DNA of 57,260 nt from NCBI RefSeq assembly GCF_001690185.1, contig NZ_LZGN01000025.1, positions 1 to 57,260 on the forward strand, in the 5' to 3' direction. Position numbers and translations under genes: made by a program. The notes beneath the pieces are model-generated. The model ran no database searches, was not told the DNA's origin, and saw nothing but the letters and a program-made list of their open reading frames with translations. The DNA is from Gilliamella sp. wkB308 (GTDB lineage Bacteria; Pseudomonadota; Gammaproteobacteria; Enterobacterales; Orbaceae). Below are positions 8,736-18,867 of the stretch, in pieces (within the stretch, counting starts at the first letter, position 1; each line of letters starts with the position of its first letter).

Positions 8736-9428
8736 TTAAAACGGTGAAAGATTGAGAAATAAACGCTGTAGCCAACCCATTGTTTGTGCTTCATCGATGT
8801 AGCCATTTCCGACGTATTCAATACGGGCATCGGCTACTTGTGTTGAGATAACGGTATTATTGCCGCTAATTGTTCGAGGGTTAACTACACCTGAAAATCG
8901 TATAAATTCGGTTCCTTGATTAATCGCAATTTGTTTTTCACCAATGACTTTTAAATTGCCGTTTATCATGACATCTTGTACGGTGACAGTAATAGTACCA
9001 CTAAAGGTATTTTTAGCGTTTGCTCCTCCAGAACCTTTAAAATCATTACCGCCAGACATGTCTGTTTCGACTTTTCCCCGTCCAACCAGTCCATCTAAAA
9101 AAGTGGGCACAGCTTTTACCCCTAAATTCAATGAACTGTTACGTCCGGCATTGATTGATGAGCTTTTGCTAGCGCTGACGTTTTCTTGTAACACGATAGT
9201 TAGCACATCACCAATATTGCGTGGACGGCGATCTTCAAACATGGGTTGATAACCAAAATTACTTGGTTGTGCTGCTTGATAGATAGAGCCGCTGGTGTTA
9301 ACAATTTCTGGCATTTGCGGAACGATGCTTGTTTCGCCTTTGACTAATGGCTTTTTTGGTAATTGTGCGCAATTCACTAAGCACAGCGTAGCGATCACGA
9401 TATACAGGGATTTTATCACGTTTATCAT
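8736..9428 (-). CDS. flgH: Flagellar L-ring lipoprotein FlgH
   Basis: 230 residues with a lipoprotein signal peptide ending in the lipobox LVNC, so Cys20 would be lipidated and the protein anchored in the outer membrane. The conserved block [28 protein letters not shown] and the C-terminal [26 protein letters not shown] region are typical of L-ring proteins. It lies between flgG and flgI in the usual order, 9 bp after flgG. Confidence 0.96.
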   Translation of the reverse strand: MINVIKSLYIVIATLCLVNCAQLPKKPLVKGETSIVPQMPEIVNTSGSIYQAAQPSNFGYQPMFEDRRPRNIGDVLTIVLQENVSASKSSSINAGRNSSLNLGVKAVPTFLDGLVGRGKVETDMSGGNDFKGSGGANAKNTFSGTITVTVQDVMINGNLKVIGEKQIAINQGTEFIRFSGVVNPRTISGNNTVISTQVADARIEYVGNGYIDEAQTMGWLQRLFLNLSPF

Positions 9429-9437
9429 GGTATTAAT

Positions 9438-10220
9438 TTATAACTGATTTAATCGTTGTAGCATCTGATCGGATGCTGAAATCGCTTTACTGTTAATTTC
9501 ATAAGCACGTTGTACTTGAATCATATTTACCAGCTCTTCGGCAACATTGACATTCGATGTTTCGGTATAACCTTGGTATAGCAATCCTGCACCATTTAGC
9601 CCGGGGGTGTTTTCAGTTGGCGCACCAGAACTTTCGGTTTCTAAGTAAAGATTTTCTCCCATGCTTTCAAGCCCCGCATCATTAATAAAGGTGTGTAATG
9701 TCAGTTGACCTACTTGCACTTGCGAGGATTGATTAGCAAGGGTGGCATTGACAATACCATCACGCGCGACCGTCATTTTAATCGCATTTGCGGGAATATT
9801 AATGGTCGGTTGAATTTCATAACCGTTGGCGGTGACGAGTTGTCCATTTTGGTTAACTTGAAATGCGCCACTACGAGTATAAGCTTGAGTGCCGTCGGGT
9901 AATAGCACTTGGAAAAAGCCTTGTCCATTAATAGCAATATCACTGCTGTTGTCGGTTAATTCTAAATTACCTTGGCTGTGAATTCGTTCGGTAGCAACCG
10001 GTCTTACCCCTGTACCGATTTGCAAGCCTGACGGTAAGGTAGTTTGTTCTGAGGATTGTGCACCCGGTTGGCGAACAGTTTGATAGAGTAGATCTTCAAA
10101 TACCGCTCTTTGCCGTTTAAAACCACTGGTACTGACATTGGCTAAATTGTTGGAAATAATATCCATATTCATTTGTTGTGCGGTTAAACCGGTTTTGGCA
10201 ATCCAGAGTGATTTAATCAT
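9438..10220 (-). CDS. flgG: Flagellar distal rod protein FlgG
   Basis: 260 residues, the standard length. The N-terminus [20 protein letters not shown] with [20 protein letters not shown] and the C-terminus [23 protein letters not shown] are the coiled-coil termini shared by rod and hook proteins. It is secreted by the flagellar type III apparatus and builds the distal rod. It lies 15 bp after flgF and 9 bp before flgH. Confidence 0.96.
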   Translation of the reverse strand: MIKSLWIAKTGLTAQQMNMDIISNNLANVSTSGFKRQRAVFEDLLYQTVRQPGAQSSEQTTLPSGLQIGTGVRPVATERIHSQGNLELTDNSSDIAINGQGFFQVLLPDGTQAYTRSGAFQVNQNGQLVTANGYEIQPTINIPANAIKMTVARDGIVNATLANQSSQVQVGQLTLHTFINDAGLESMGENLYLETESSGAPTENTPGLNGAGLLYQGYTETSNVNVAEELVNMIQVQRAYEINSKAISASDQMLQRLNQL

Positions 10221-10235
10221 TGGTGATACTCCTAA

Positions 10236-10991
10236 TTAAGTCAGTGATAATATTTGATTCGCTTTTTGGGCATTTTCATCAGCGGTTGTGATCCCTTTCA
10301 TTTGCATTTCAAAATGGCGAGAGTGGCTGATTAAATCAACCATTGCGACAACGGGATTAACATTACTGCCTTCTAATACGCCCGACATCAATTTGGCATT
10401 GGGATTATCGGGTAATACGGCGCCACGGGCATTGCGTGTTTGTTCAGTCAATTGAAACAAGCCATTATCACCCCGAATTATTTCGTTGGGTTTAAGTTGG
10501 ACTTTTTTAATTTTACCCACTTGGGCTATGGTGGTCGGTTTATCACCTGCGCCTAAAGCTGATAAAGTCCCGTCTGAACTGATACTGACTTTTGATTGTT
10601 GCGGAACGGTTAGTACACCGCCATCACCCATTAAAGGATATCCTTGCACACGCAATGTACCTTCTTCATCAATTTGGATCGCACCATTACGGGTATAAGC
10701 CTCACTACCATCGGCAAGTTGTACTGCTAACCAGTTATCTTCGGCTAAAGCAACATCTAATTCTCGACCAGTATAATTAAATGCCCCCATACTGGCATCA
10801 AATGTGGGAGTGGTTGCCGTGACCATTGTTCGGGTTGGCATAGTGCTGCCAACAATAGGCACCGCTTTCATTGCGGCTAATTGGGCACGAAACCCCGATG
10901 TTGAAACATTGGCTAGGTTATTACTGGTTATCGATTGCCGATGAAGTGTCTGACTTGCTGCCGACATGGCGGTATAAATAACGCGATCCAT
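10236..10991 (-). CDS. flgF: Flagellar proximal rod protein FlgF
   Basis: 251 residues with the rod/hook N-terminal motif ([20 protein letters not shown]) and the C-terminal helix (VAMVDLISHSRHFEMQMK) that distinguishes FlgF from FlgG. It is a proximal rod subunit exported by the flagellar secretion system. Start MDRVIYTAMSAASQ, preceded by GAGGAATAA-type spacing 15 bp after flgE. Confidence 0.95.
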   Translation of the reverse strand: MDRVIYTAMSAASQTLHRQSITSNNLANVSTSGFRAQLAAMKAVPIVGSTMPTRTMVTATTPTFDASMGAFNYTGRELDVALAEDNWLAVQLADGSEAYTRNGAIQIDEEGTLRVQGYPLMGDGGVLTVPQQSKVSISSDGTLSALGAGDKPTTIAQVGKIKKVQLKPNEIIRGDNGLFQLTEQTRNARGAVLPDNPNAKLMSGVLEGSNVNPVVAMVDLISHSRHFEMQMKGITTADENAQKANQILSLT

Positions 10992-11005
10992 AATTTATTC
11001 CTCAA

Positions 11006-12217
11006 TTAACGCAAGTTAACCAATGTGTTGAGTATCTGATCCTGCGTTTTTATGGTTTGCGAATTAGATTGATAATTGCGCTGGGCAACAATCATGTTGA
11101 CTAATTCTTGACTCATATCCACATTGGATGATTCCACTGCACCGCTGGTTAATGCGCCCATCGTACCTGAGTTTGCAATACCTAATACTTCAGCGCCTGA
11201 TTGGAGTGTTGAACGCCAATTGTTATTGCCTGCTGACTCTAGTCCGTTTACATTGGCAAAATCCGCCATCGCAATTTGACCTAACAACATGGTTTGTTGG
11301 TTAGAATAGATACCGTAAATCGATCCGTCATTATTGATGTTGTACCCGACTAAGTCACCCGGTGCATAACCATCAACGACAGGGGTTTTGATACTGCCTA
11401 CTTCTTTGCCCATATTTTGTTGAGAGCTATTAGCCAGTGATAGTGTAAACGTGTTGTCAGCCGAGCCATTAATACCGTTAATATTTACGGTCATTTCTGG
11501 ATCACTGATTAATTTACCGGATGAATCAAATTCCATTTGCCCCATTTTTTGTAATGTTGCATTCGGATCGCTGCTGTCAAGATAATGCACATCCCATTGA
11601 TTGTCGGCTGTTTTGACATAAAACAGTTGTACATTACGTTGATTACCGAGCGAATCGTAAGTTGTCAGCGTTGTTGAGTAGTTGAACGTATCGGCATCAA
11701 GTGCATTGATGGGCTGTTTTTCAGGTACTGTACTATTTGAGTTTAAGTTAGTTTGTAATGATGCTTTTGTCGTGGCGGCAGCATTTAACATTTCTTGTGA
11801 AATTTTAAGCGGTCCCGGTGCTGCACCTTGTGCAATTTGTGGCGGTGTTCCTGTGGCTAAGTAGCCAGTGAGTTGCAAACCATCCGCCGAGATAATATTG
11901 CGCTCCGCATCTAATTGAAATTGACCATTACGGCTGTAATAAATTTGTCCACTACTATCCACTAAGCGAAAAAAACCATTGCCTGAAATAGCAACATCTA
12001 AACTATTGTTAGTGGCGGTTGTTGTTCCGTCACCAAAATTTTGCATGACGGCTGCAACTTTCACACCCATACCAACTTTTGATCCGGCATACATGTCGGC
12101 AAATGAGATACTCGCACTTTTAAAGCCAACGGTTGCAGAATTGGCAATATTATTACCAATGACGTCTAATTGTTTTGATGCAGCATTCATGCCGCTAATT
12201 GCTTGAGAAAATCCCAT
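11006..12217 (-). CDS. flgE: Flagellar hook protein FlgE
   Basis: 403 residues. The N-terminal MGFSQAISGMNAASKQLDVI followed by GNNIANSATVGFKSA and the C-terminal VDMSQELVNMIVAQRNYQSN are the conserved termini of hook subunits. The middle is the variable surface domain (about residues 140-330). It is secreted and polymerised under the FlgD cap encoded just upstream (17-bp gap). Length is normal. Confidence 0.96.
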   Translation of the reverse strand: MGFSQAISGMNAASKQLDVIGNNIANSATVGFKSASISFADMYAGSKVGMGVKVAAVMQNFGDGTTTATNNSLDVAISGNGFFRLVDSSGQIYYSRNGQFQLDAERNIISADGLQLTGYLATGTPPQIAQGAAPGPLKISQEMLNAAATTKASLQTNLNSNSTVPEKQPINALDADTFNYSTTLTTYDSLGNQRNVQLFYVKTADNQWDVHYLDSSDPNATLQKMGQMEFDSSGKLISDPEMTVNINGINGSADNTFTLSLANSSQQNMGKEVGSIKTPVVDGYAPGDLVGYNINNDGSIYGIYSNQQTMLLGQIAMADFANVNGLESAGNNNWRSTLQSGAEVLGIANSGTMGALTSGAVESSNVDMSQELVNMIVAQRNYQSNSQTIKTQDQILNTLVNLR

Positions 12218-12234
12218 TTGAATTTTATCCCCTT

Positions 12235-12954
12235 TTAAAGAATTTGACGTACTTCGTCAATACTAATTGAACCAAGTATTCCTAAATCGAGTAATACTTT
12301 ATTATTAACTTTACTGTTTATCACACCATAGACAACCGAATAGCCAAGTGACGTTGAAGATACTTTTTGTCCATCGTAACTGGCATTGACCGAAAAGGTA
12401 TAACTGCCATCTGGGGCGGTGGTGCCATCGTTTAGCTGACCGTCCCAAGTGAAGGAGCTAACTCCAGCAGGAATCGAACCTAAATCGACTTCACGTACGA
12501 CATTACCATTTTCATCTAAAATCGTAATGATGACTGAATCCGCATCGCGCATTAGCTCAAAACCAAATGGTGTGGTAATGGTTTCGGTTTCGTTATCACT
12601 ACCTTCAAGCTCAGAGGTCGCCACTAAAATTTTATTGCCAGGTACCATTACCCCTTTACCAATCATGTTGCTGGCATTGACCGATAAGCTATCGTCAATT
12701 TGCCCAGATACCATACCAAGCGTAGTATTTAATCTTTCAATCCCCGCTAACGTGTTAATTTGAGCAAGTTGCGAGGTTAATTGACTATTATCCATTGGGT
12801 TGGTTGGATCTTGATTCTTCATCTGGGCAATCAGTAGCGTTAAAAAGTTATCTTGTAATTCTTTACTCGAATTTCCATCAGTTGTACTTTTTTGTTTGGT
12901 TTGAATGCCGTTTACACCTACCGATTCGGATACAGACACATTTGTTACACCCAT
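12235..12954 (-). CDS. flgD: Flagellar hook-capping protein FlgD
   Basis: 239 residues. The conserved N-terminal block LQDNFLTLLIAQMKNQDPTNP and the following NSQLTSQLAQINTLAGIERL are diagnostic of FlgD. A FlgD Ig-like/tudor region follows with LDENGNVVREVDLG and SSFTWDGQLNDGTTAPDG. It scaffolds hook polymerisation. It lies between flgC and flgE, as usual. Confidence 0.95.
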   Translation of the reverse strand: MGVTNVSVSESVGVNGIQTKQKSTTDGNSSKELQDNFLTLLIAQMKNQDPTNPMDNSQLTSQLAQINTLAGIERLNTTLGMVSGQIDDSLSVNASNMIGKGVMVPGNKILVATSELEGSDNETETITTPFGFELMRDADSVIITILDENGNVVREVDLGSIPAGVSSFTWDGQLNDGTTAPDGSYTFSVNASYDGQKVSSTSLGYSVVYGVINSKVNNKVLLDLGILGSISIDEVRQIL

Positions 12955-12967
12955 CTATCACTCCTTA

Positions 12968-13372
12968 CTATTGACCTAATGTCAGTGTTTTTAACATTAG
13001 GCTTTTGGCGGTATTAATGACTTCGACATTGGCTTGATAGCTGCGTGATGCAGATATGGTGTTGACCATTTCGGCAACAACATCGACATTGGGTTTTTGG
13101 ATGTAACCTTTCTCATCGGCTAATGGATGATGTGGCTCATAAACTAAGTTCATGGGTGCCGGGTCTTCAATCACTTGGGCGACTTTAACGCCAGCAATAC
13201 TATTTTGTTCACCGTTATTATCCACCTGAAAAATAACTTGTTTTGCTTGGTATGCTTTTCCTGAGGTGCTGGTGATGCTGTCAGCATTAGCTAAATTACT
13301 GGCGCTGACATTCATTCGCTGAGTTTGTGCCATTAAGGCCGAGCCAGAAATTGCAAAAATTGAAAAACTCAT
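12968..13372 (-). CDS. flgC: Flagellar basal-body rod protein FlgC
   Basis: 134 residues, the family's usual length. N-terminal [20 protein letters not shown] with [13 protein letters not shown], a central [20 protein letters not shown] block and a C-terminal [20 protein letters not shown] helix. Proximal rod subunit. Only 5 bp separate it from flgB, which indicates co-transcription and probable coupling. Confidence 0.96.
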   Translation of the reverse strand: MSFSIFAISGSALMAQTQRMNVSASNLANADSITSTSGKAYQAKQVIFQVDNNGEQNSIAGVKVAQVIEDPAPMNLVYEPHHPLADEKGYIQKPNVDVVAEMVNTISASRSYQANVEVINTAKSLMLKTLTLGQ

Positions 13373-13377
13373 ACTGA

Positions 13378-13788
13378 TTATCCTTGCTGTAATACAGATA
13401 TTACATTTTTAAATTGTTCACCTAAAAAAGTTAAATTGCTTTGATAGTGGATACTGTTATCCATAAATGCTGTGCGTTCTTGATCCATTTCGACTGTATT
13501 ACCGTCAGCGGATGCTTGATAAGGAATACGATAAAGCATATTTACATTTGTCATAGCAGGTGCATTGATCTGTATATGTTGATTCGACGTTACATTAAGT
13601 TGTAGGTGATGGCGATTATTCTGATGAGTTAGTGCTTTTTTTAATTCGGCATTAAAATCAATATCACGAGCCTGATAATTCGGTGTATCACTATTAGCAA
13701 TATTTGATGCTAAGATAGTTTGTCTTTTTTCACGTACATTTAATGCTTGTTGATGAAAATTAATAAAGGTGTCTAATTTATTCAGCAT
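13378..13788 (-). CDS. flgB: Flagellar basal-body rod protein FlgB
   Basis: 136 residues. [20 protein letters not shown] is the signature of FlgB, and the C-terminal helix contains [20 protein letters not shown]. It is the first rod protein and the first gene of the leftward flgBCDEFGHIJ operon, divergent from flgA across a 153-bp AT-rich gap (13789-13941). The gap must hold both promoters. I see no clean sigma28 or sigma54 element there. Confidence 0.96.
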   Translation of the reverse strand: MLNKLDTFINFHQQALNVREKRQTILASNIANSDTPNYQARDIDFNAELKKALTHQNNRHHLQLNVTSNQHIQINAPAMTNVNMLYRIPYQASADGNTVEMDQERTAFMDNSIHYQSNLTFLGEQFKNVISVLQQG

Positions 13789-13941
13789 AAAATCGTCTCA
13801 CTTTGTTTGATATTTAAAATTTTATGTGAATCAAAAAAAATTCATCGTATAAATAACAACAAAAATTGTCTTTATTTCAACATTCAATAAAATTGTTCAT
13901 ACAGTAAAATCGGCTTACAAATAATTTTAAAACAAGCAAAT

Positions 13942-14601
13942 ATGATTAAGGTTTTTAGATTAATACAGCTTATTTCACTATTATTGGTGACCAATATGGC
14001 GATGGCTGATTCATTTGAAAGAGCGGTGAATGATTTAGTTTCAAAACATATAACGGTTCCTGTCGATAATATTTCAATATCTTATATTTCGCCTAAACCG
14101 CAGTTAATGTGTGATGAGCCCAAAATTACGCTACTGAATAATAAAAAACAGTGGGGTACGATGACCATTGGCGTTAAATGTGGTAATAAAACTCAGTATT
14201 TGCAAATAAAAGTCAGTGCTGAGGGACGTTATTTTGTCGCAGATAAACCTATCAGTGCAGGAACTATCATTACTGATGCATTGATACGGTCAAAGTTGGG
14301 ACGACTTGATCTTCTAGCCAATTCGGTAATTTTAAATAAGCAGCACATTATTAATCATATTGCTTTACGTAACATCGATCTTGATGAGCCAATTCGAACT
14401 TCAATGCTACAACAAAATTGGCACATTAAGGCCGGTCAAATGGTGAAAGTGTTGATTAATGGAGAGGGGTATGTGATTGCGACAAAAGGTAAATCTCTTA
14501 ATAACGGTGCCTTAGATGATCATATTAGTGTAAAACTTAATTCTGGCAATATTGTTGAAGGTATTGTTACGCAAGCGGGTGTGACAATTTTCGATAAATA
14601 A
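13942..14601 (+). CDS. flgA: Flagellar P-ring assembly chaperone FlgA
   Basis: 219 residues with an N-terminal signal peptide (MIKVFRLIQLISLLLVTNMAMA). The C-terminal SAF-like domain includes VADKPISAGTIITDALI, HIALRNIDLDEPIRTSML and WHIKAGQMVKVLINGEGYVI. It is a periplasmic chaperone that assists FlgI polymerisation into the P ring. It is divergent from flgB and followed by flgM, the enteric arrangement. Confidence 0.93.
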   Translation: MIKVFRLIQLISLLLVTNMAMADSFERAVNDLVSKHITVPVDNISISYISPKPQLMCDEPKITLLNNKKQWGTMTIGVKCGNKTQYLQIKVSAEGRYFVADKPISAGTIITDALIRSKLGRLDLLANSVILNKQHIINHIALRNIDLDEPIRTSMLQQNWHIKAGQMVKVLINGEGYVIATKGKSLNNGALDDHISVKLNSGNIVEGIVTQAGVTIFDK

Positions 14602-14604
14602 AAT

Positions 14605-14631
14605 TAATGATTTTTTTATTTTTGCCGATAA
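14605..14631 (+). promoter_or_regulatory. Sigma28 (FliA) promoter for flgMN
   Basis: The -10 element GCCGATAA at 14624-14631 is an exact match to the flagellar sigma28 consensus. Fifteen bases upstream is TAAT (14605-14608), one base off the TAAA -35 core. It ends 42 bp before the flgM start. An equivalent site with the same TAAT and the same 15-base spacer precedes flhB. Confidence 0.85.
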
Positions 14632-14673
14632 TTAGACTAAACAAATCATTAAATTTTTGATCAAAGGTATTTT

Positions 14674-14970
14674 ATGAGTATAGACGCGACTAAATCGGTA
14701 ACGACAATAGCAGGATTACTTAATCGTGATGTTATCAATGAGCAACCAAAAAGCCCACGATCATCTGAGCAGACAAAAAATAGCCTGACCAGCAGTGCTA
14801 ATGTGACATTAAGTCAAAATACTTTATCGCTTTTACAGTCTACGCATAATGATATTGACATGGAAAAAGTTGAAAGTATAAAACAGGCTATTACTGAAGG
14901 TAAATTAGTGATAAACACCACAAAAATAGCTGATGAACTTATCAAACAGATGATTGAAAATATTGAATAG
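14674..14970 (+). CDS. flgM: Anti-sigma28 factor FlgM
   Basis: 98 residues, mostly polar, with the C-terminal helical region (NTLSLLQSTHNDIDMEKVESIKQAI...TTKIADELIKQMI) that binds sigma28 in this family. It holds FliA inactive until the hook is complete and is then exported through the basal body. Start ATG at 14674 with AAAGG nearby. It is transcribed from the sigma28-type site just upstream and runs with flgN 26 bp downstream. Confidence 0.92.
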   Translation: MSIDATKSVTTIAGLLNRDVINEQPKSPRSSEQTKNSLTSSANVTLSQNTLSLLQSTHNDIDMEKVESIKQAITEGKLVINTTKIADELIKQMIENIE

Positions 14971-14996
14971 TAAGTAAAGTTTGAAAGGAAATAAAA

Positions 14997-15431
14997 ATGT
15001 TAGAATTAAATGACATCTTAAATAAAATAACCGTCATGTTACAAACACTTTCAGACATTTTGCAGACCGAGCAACAAGTGCTTATTGAAAACAGTTCTAT
15101 CAATCAACTTAATGAAATCATTAATAAAAAGAGTCAATTACTTATCGAATTAAAATTATTAGATGAAAAACGAATTAATACCAGTAAACAACTCAATTTA
15201 TCTTCCCCCTATAGTGAAAATCCAGAACTGGCAGAGCAATGGCAATCCATTACAACTACTACGCGGTTATTAGCGAATATCAATCGTGATAATGGTTTGA
15301 TTATTCAAAATCGTATGCATCGTACTCAGCAAACTATCGATCATTTAAAAAGTATTCATAATCCGGTTGTTTATACCAATAATGGTTATCAACAAACCGA
15401 AACAATCTCATCAAAACGAGCAAAAGTTTAA
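14997..15431 (+). CDS. flgN: Flagellar export chaperone FlgN
   Basis: 144 residues, helical and Gln/Leu/Asn-rich, as usual for FlgN. The pattern LLQTEQQVL-type (LSDILQTEQQVLIENSSINQ) followed by INKKSQLLIELKLLDEKR fits the family. Shine-Dalgarno GAAAGGAAA precedes the ATG. FlgN is the cytoplasmic chaperone for the hook-filament junction proteins FlgK and FlgL, so its presence implies that flgKL exist elsewhere in this genome. Confidence 0.88.
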   Translation: MLELNDILNKITVMLQTLSDILQTEQQVLIENSSINQLNEIINKKSQLLIELKLLDEKRINTSKQLNLSSPYSENPELAEQWQSITTTTRLLANINRDNGLIIQNRMHRTQQTIDHLKSIHNPVVYTNNGYQQTETISSKRAKV

Positions 15432-15474
15432 TGATGATTGCGGTGTGTTCACTGCAAACGCGTTAAATACACCT

Positions 15475-15501
15475 TAATTTGTCGTTTAATCAAGCCAATA
15501 A
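15475..15501 (+). promoter_or_regulatory. Probable sigma28 promoter for flhBA
   Basis: TAAT at 15475-15478, a 15-base spacer, then GCCAATAA at 15494-15501, one base off the sigma28 -10 consensus GCCGATAA. The architecture is the same as at flgM. It is 72 bp before the flhB start in the 142-bp flgN-flhB gap. Confidence 0.65.
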
Positions 15502-15573
15502 CTTTAGTGTGTTAAGTTCATACTGTGACTATTTTATTTCTATTTAGACAGTTAGATACTATTAACCCCCATC

Positions 15574-16713
15574 ATGGCTAATGAAAGTGATGTAGATAAA
15601 AGCGAACGCCCCACCGATAGCAAACTTAAAAAAGCTAAAGAGAAGGGACAGATACCCCGTTCACGAGAATTGACTTCCGTCATTATTTTGTTGGTGGGCA
15701 TTATGCTATTTTGGTTAATGGGTTCTACATTAGTCCAAAAGTTAATCATCATGATAAAAACAGCGATGCAAGTCTCTTTTCGTGTAAATGATGAATCTCG
15801 TATTCTGACAAATTTGATTGAGTTGATGACCGCAGGCTTTTGGGCTATTGTTCCTCTGTTTTTTGCATTGGTTATCTTTGCTATTGTGGCGCCGCTTTGT
15901 GTGGGTGGTTTGTTATTTAGTTGGCAATCAATTAAACCCAATTTTAAAAAGTTGAATCCGATTTCTGGTTTTGGTCGGATGTTTAGTCGACGAATTTTAG
16001 CGGAATTATTTAAAAGTATGCTAAAAGTCATATTAATTACCCTAGCTGCTTCATTGTTATTATTAGACTTGTTTCCAAACCTGCTTTCTCTTCCCAAAAT
16101 GTACCTAAATAGCGCATTAACTAAAGCGATAGATCTTATTTTAATTTGTGGGTTATTTATGGTGTTGTCACTTATTCCTATGGTTGGCTTTGATATCTTT
16201 TATCAGATTTGGAGTAATTTAAAAAAACTGATGATGTCAAAACAGGAAATTAAAGATGAGTTTAAAGAGCAAGAGGGAAATCCTCAAATAAAAGGCCGTA
16301 TTCGGCAGATGCAGCAAGCCATGGCAAGGCGTCGCATGATGAAAGATGTCGCTAAAGCAAATGTCATTGTAACCAACCCGACGCATTATGCGGTTGCTTT
16401 ACATTATGATGAAAAAACCATGATCGCCCCTAAGGTATTGGCAAAAGGAACGAATTTGGTTGCTTTAAGAATTAAGGAGATTGGCAATCAACATCATATT
16501 CCACAATTAGAAGCGCCACCACTAGCTAGGGCTTTGTATCGTTATGGCGAAATTGGCGAGACCATTCCAACCGAATTATATACAGCTGTTGCGCAAATTC
16601 TTGCTTGGGTTTATCAATTAAAACGGTGGCATAAATATGGCGGTGATAAACCGATGACACCTAACAATTTGCCAGTACCTGAATCATTAGCAGAAAATCA
16701 ACCAAGGCGGTAA
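15574..16713 (+). CDS. flhB: Flagellar type III export switch protein FlhB
   Basis: 379 residues. The polar N-terminus (DKSERPTDSKLKKAKEKGQI) precedes four membrane segments (about 32-55, 90-115, 145-165 and 185-210). The cytoplasmic domain carries the autocleavage motif NPTH at residues 268-271 within VIVTNPTHYAVAL. It sits in the flagellar export gate and switches substrate specificity from rod/hook to filament. No clear ribosome binding site precedes the ATG (a CCCCC run lies there), which is unusual. flhA follows after 8 bp. Confidence 0.96.
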   Translation: MANESDVDKSERPTDSKLKKAKEKGQIPRSRELTSVIILLVGIMLFWLMGSTLVQKLIIMIKTAMQVSFRVNDESRILTNLIELMTAGFWAIVPLFFALVIFAIVAPLCVGGLLFSWQSIKPNFKKLNPISGFGRMFSRRILAELFKSMLKVILITLAASLLLLDLFPNLLSLPKMYLNSALTKAIDLILICGLFMVLSLIPMVGFDIFYQIWSNLKKLMMSKQEIKDEFKEQEGNPQIKGRIRQMQQAMARRRMMKDVAKANVIVTNPTHYAVALHYDEKTMIAPKVLAKGTNLVALRIKEIGNQHHIPQLEAPPLARALYRYGEIGETIPTELYTAVAQILAWVYQLKRWHKYGGDKPMTPNNLPVPESLAENQPRR

Positions 16714-16721
16714 TTAATCAC

Positions 16722-18809
16722 ATGATTAAAAATAAAATAGTTTCGTTTTTATCAACCAATGGGCTTAAAAAAGGGCATTATCAGATTTTAGCAGGTCCAC
16801 TGCTGATTTTATTGATTCTTTCAATGATGGTATTACCTTTACCTGCATTTATGTTAGACCTGTTTTTTACCTTCAATATTGCGTTATCAATCATTATTTT
16901 GATTGTGGCATTGTTTACTAAGCGTGTACTTGATTTTGCGGCTTTTCCAACTGTGTTACTGTTTGCGACTTTATTACGCTTGTCATTAAATGTTGCCTCA
17001 ACGCGGGTTGTTCTGTTAAAAGGCCATACTGGCAGTAATGCCGCAGGTCGGGTGATTGAAGCCTTTGGTCATTTTCTGGTAGGTGGTAATTTTGCGATAG
17101 GTATTGTAGTTTTTATCATTTTGGTGATTATTAATTTTATGGTTATCACCAAAGGGGCCGGGCGAATAGCCGAAGTCGGGGCTCGCTTTGCGTTAGATGG
17201 TATGCCCGGTAAGCAAATGGCTATTGATGCGGATCTTAATGCTGGATTAATTGGTGAAGACGAAGCCAAAGCACGCCGAGCCGAAGTCACCCAAGAAGCC
17301 GATTTTTATGGTTCAATGGACGGGGCAAGTAAATTTGTTCGGGGTGATGCCATTGCTGGCTTATTGATAATGGCAATTACCATTATCGGCGGGCTGTTAG
17401 TTGGGGTCGTACAACATGGTATGGCACTAGCGGATGCGGGGCAAACGTATGTATTATTAACTATTGGTGATGGTCTGGTTGCTCAAATCCCTTCTTTAAT
17501 TATTTCAACGGCTGCTGGCGTGATCGTGACAAGAGTCACATCACAAGAAAACATCAGTGAACAGATGCTAAACCAGTTGTTTAAAAATCCACAAGTATTA
17601 ATCTTGACTGCGGTTGTCATTGGATTATTGGGTTTGATTCCGGGTATGCCAAATCTGGTGTTTTTACTGTTTACTGCAATATTAATTTTGCTTTCTTGGT
17701 GGATTAACAAGCAGAAAAAAAATGATACGACTGCCAGCACTAAGCAAGTTGATACGCAAGCGACGACACCCAGTAATATTGAAGCATCTTGGTCGGATGT
17801 CAGTATTGAAGATATTTTAGCAATGGAAGTGGGGTATGGGTTAATTCCTATGGTAGATCAGACTCAGAATGGTGAATTATTGGGTCGGATACGCAGTTTA
17901 CGGAAAAAGTTTGCTCAAACGTTTGGTTTTTTGCCACCTCAAGTTCATATTCGAGATAATTTATCTCTTGCCCCTTATCAATATAAGTTGTTTATAAAAG
18001 GGGGGGAAATAGGGAAAGGTGAAATCGTAAATAACAAATGGTTAGCGATTAATCCGGGTAATGTGGCAGAAACCATTGACGGAATAGCCACTACCGAGCC
18101 TGCTTTTGGTTTGCCTGCGGTATGGATAGATGCTAGCAATAAAGAAAATGCTCAAATCTTAGGTTATACCGTTGTTGATACCAGCACCATGATTGCGACG
18201 CATTTTAATCATTTGTTACAACAGTTCGCCAGTGATTTATTAGGACGAGTGGAAACACAAGAGTTACTGGATCATGTTAAACAAGATATTCCAAAATTGG
18301 TGGAGGATTTTATACCGGGCGTTATTACGTTAACGACTTTTCATAAAATACTCCAAAATTTAATTGCCGAAAAAGTGTCAATACGTGATATGCGCACAAT
18401 TATCGAAACCATAAGTGAACATGCACCAAATCAAAACGATGCTTATCAATTACTTAGCTTAGTGCGAATAGCATTAGGAAGAGTGATAACACAACAATGG
18501 TTTCCGGGCAATGGAGCAATTAATGTCATTGGTTTAAATGTGAATTTGGAGCGATTGTTGTTACAAGCACTCCAAAATACCAGTAATGTTGAGCCGGGAT
18601 TAGCGGATCATATTATTCAACAAGTTAAGCAGGCTTTAAATCAGCAAGATGCCATTGGTGCACCGCCTGTACTTTTGGTTAACCACACATTAAGACCGAT
18701 GCTTTCACAATTTTTAAGACCCCATTTTCCACAGCTTGTGGTATTGTCAAACTTAGAAATCACGGATAATCGAGAAATCAAAATGACTTGTCAAATTGGT
18801 GTAGAATAG
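16722..18809 (+). CDS. flhA: Flagellar type III export gate protein FlhA
   Basis: 695 residues, the normal length. The N-terminal half has about eight membrane segments, with the conserved cytoplasmic loop GRIAEVGARFALDGMPGKQM ADLNAG (FHIPEP-like region, residues ~145-175). The C-terminal ~350 residues are the cytosolic docking domain for export substrates and chaperones. It is coupled to flhB by an 8-bp gap, and the 3' end is followed by a strong hairpin. Confidence 0.97.
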   Translation: MIKNKIVSFLSTNGLKKGHYQILAGPLLILLILSMMVLPLPAFMLDLFFTFNIALSIIILIVALFTKRVLDFAAFPTVLLFATLLRLSLNVASTRVVLLKGHTGSNAAGRVIEAFGHFLVGGNFAIGIVVFIILVIINFMVITKGAGRIAEVGARFALDGMPGKQMAIDADLNAGLIGEDEAKARRAEVTQEADFYGSMDGASKFVRGDAIAGLLIMAITIIGGLLVGVVQHGMALADAGQTYVLLTIGDGLVAQIPSLIISTAAGVIVTRVTSQENISEQMLNQLFKNPQVLILTAVVIGLLGLIPGMPNLVFLLFTAILILLSWWINKQKKNDTTASTKQVDTQATTPSNIEASWSDVSIEDILAMEVGYGLIPMVDQTQNGELLGRIRSLRKKFAQTFGFLPPQVHIRDNLSLAPYQYKLFIKGGEIGKGEIVNNKWLAINPGNVAETIDGIATTEPAFGLPAVWIDASNKENAQILGYTVVDTSTMIATHFNHLLQQFASDLLGRVETQELLDHVKQDIPKLVEDFIPGVITLTTFHKILQNLIAEKVSIRDMRTIIETISEHAPNQNDAYQLLSLVRIALGRVITQQWFPGNGAINVIGLNVNLERLLLQALQNTSNVEPGLADHIIQQVKQALNQQDAIGAPPVLLVNHTLRPMLSQFLRPHFPQLVVLSNLEITDNREIKMTCQIGVE

Positions 18810-18867
18810 TACCAGTAATTTGATTAATCACGCTTAAATTGAAAATTCAGCAATAAAAAGCGCTATC

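Noticed and set aside
13789-13941. GCCGATTT on the minus strand near 13910 as a sigma28 promoter for flgB
   Set aside because: Only 6 of 8 -10 positions match and no TAA-type -35 is found at 15 bases; the flgM and flhB sites are far better.
15552-16097. 181-codon minus-strand frame
   Set aside because: Antisense to flhB, which has its full membrane topology and the NPTH motif in the plus frame.
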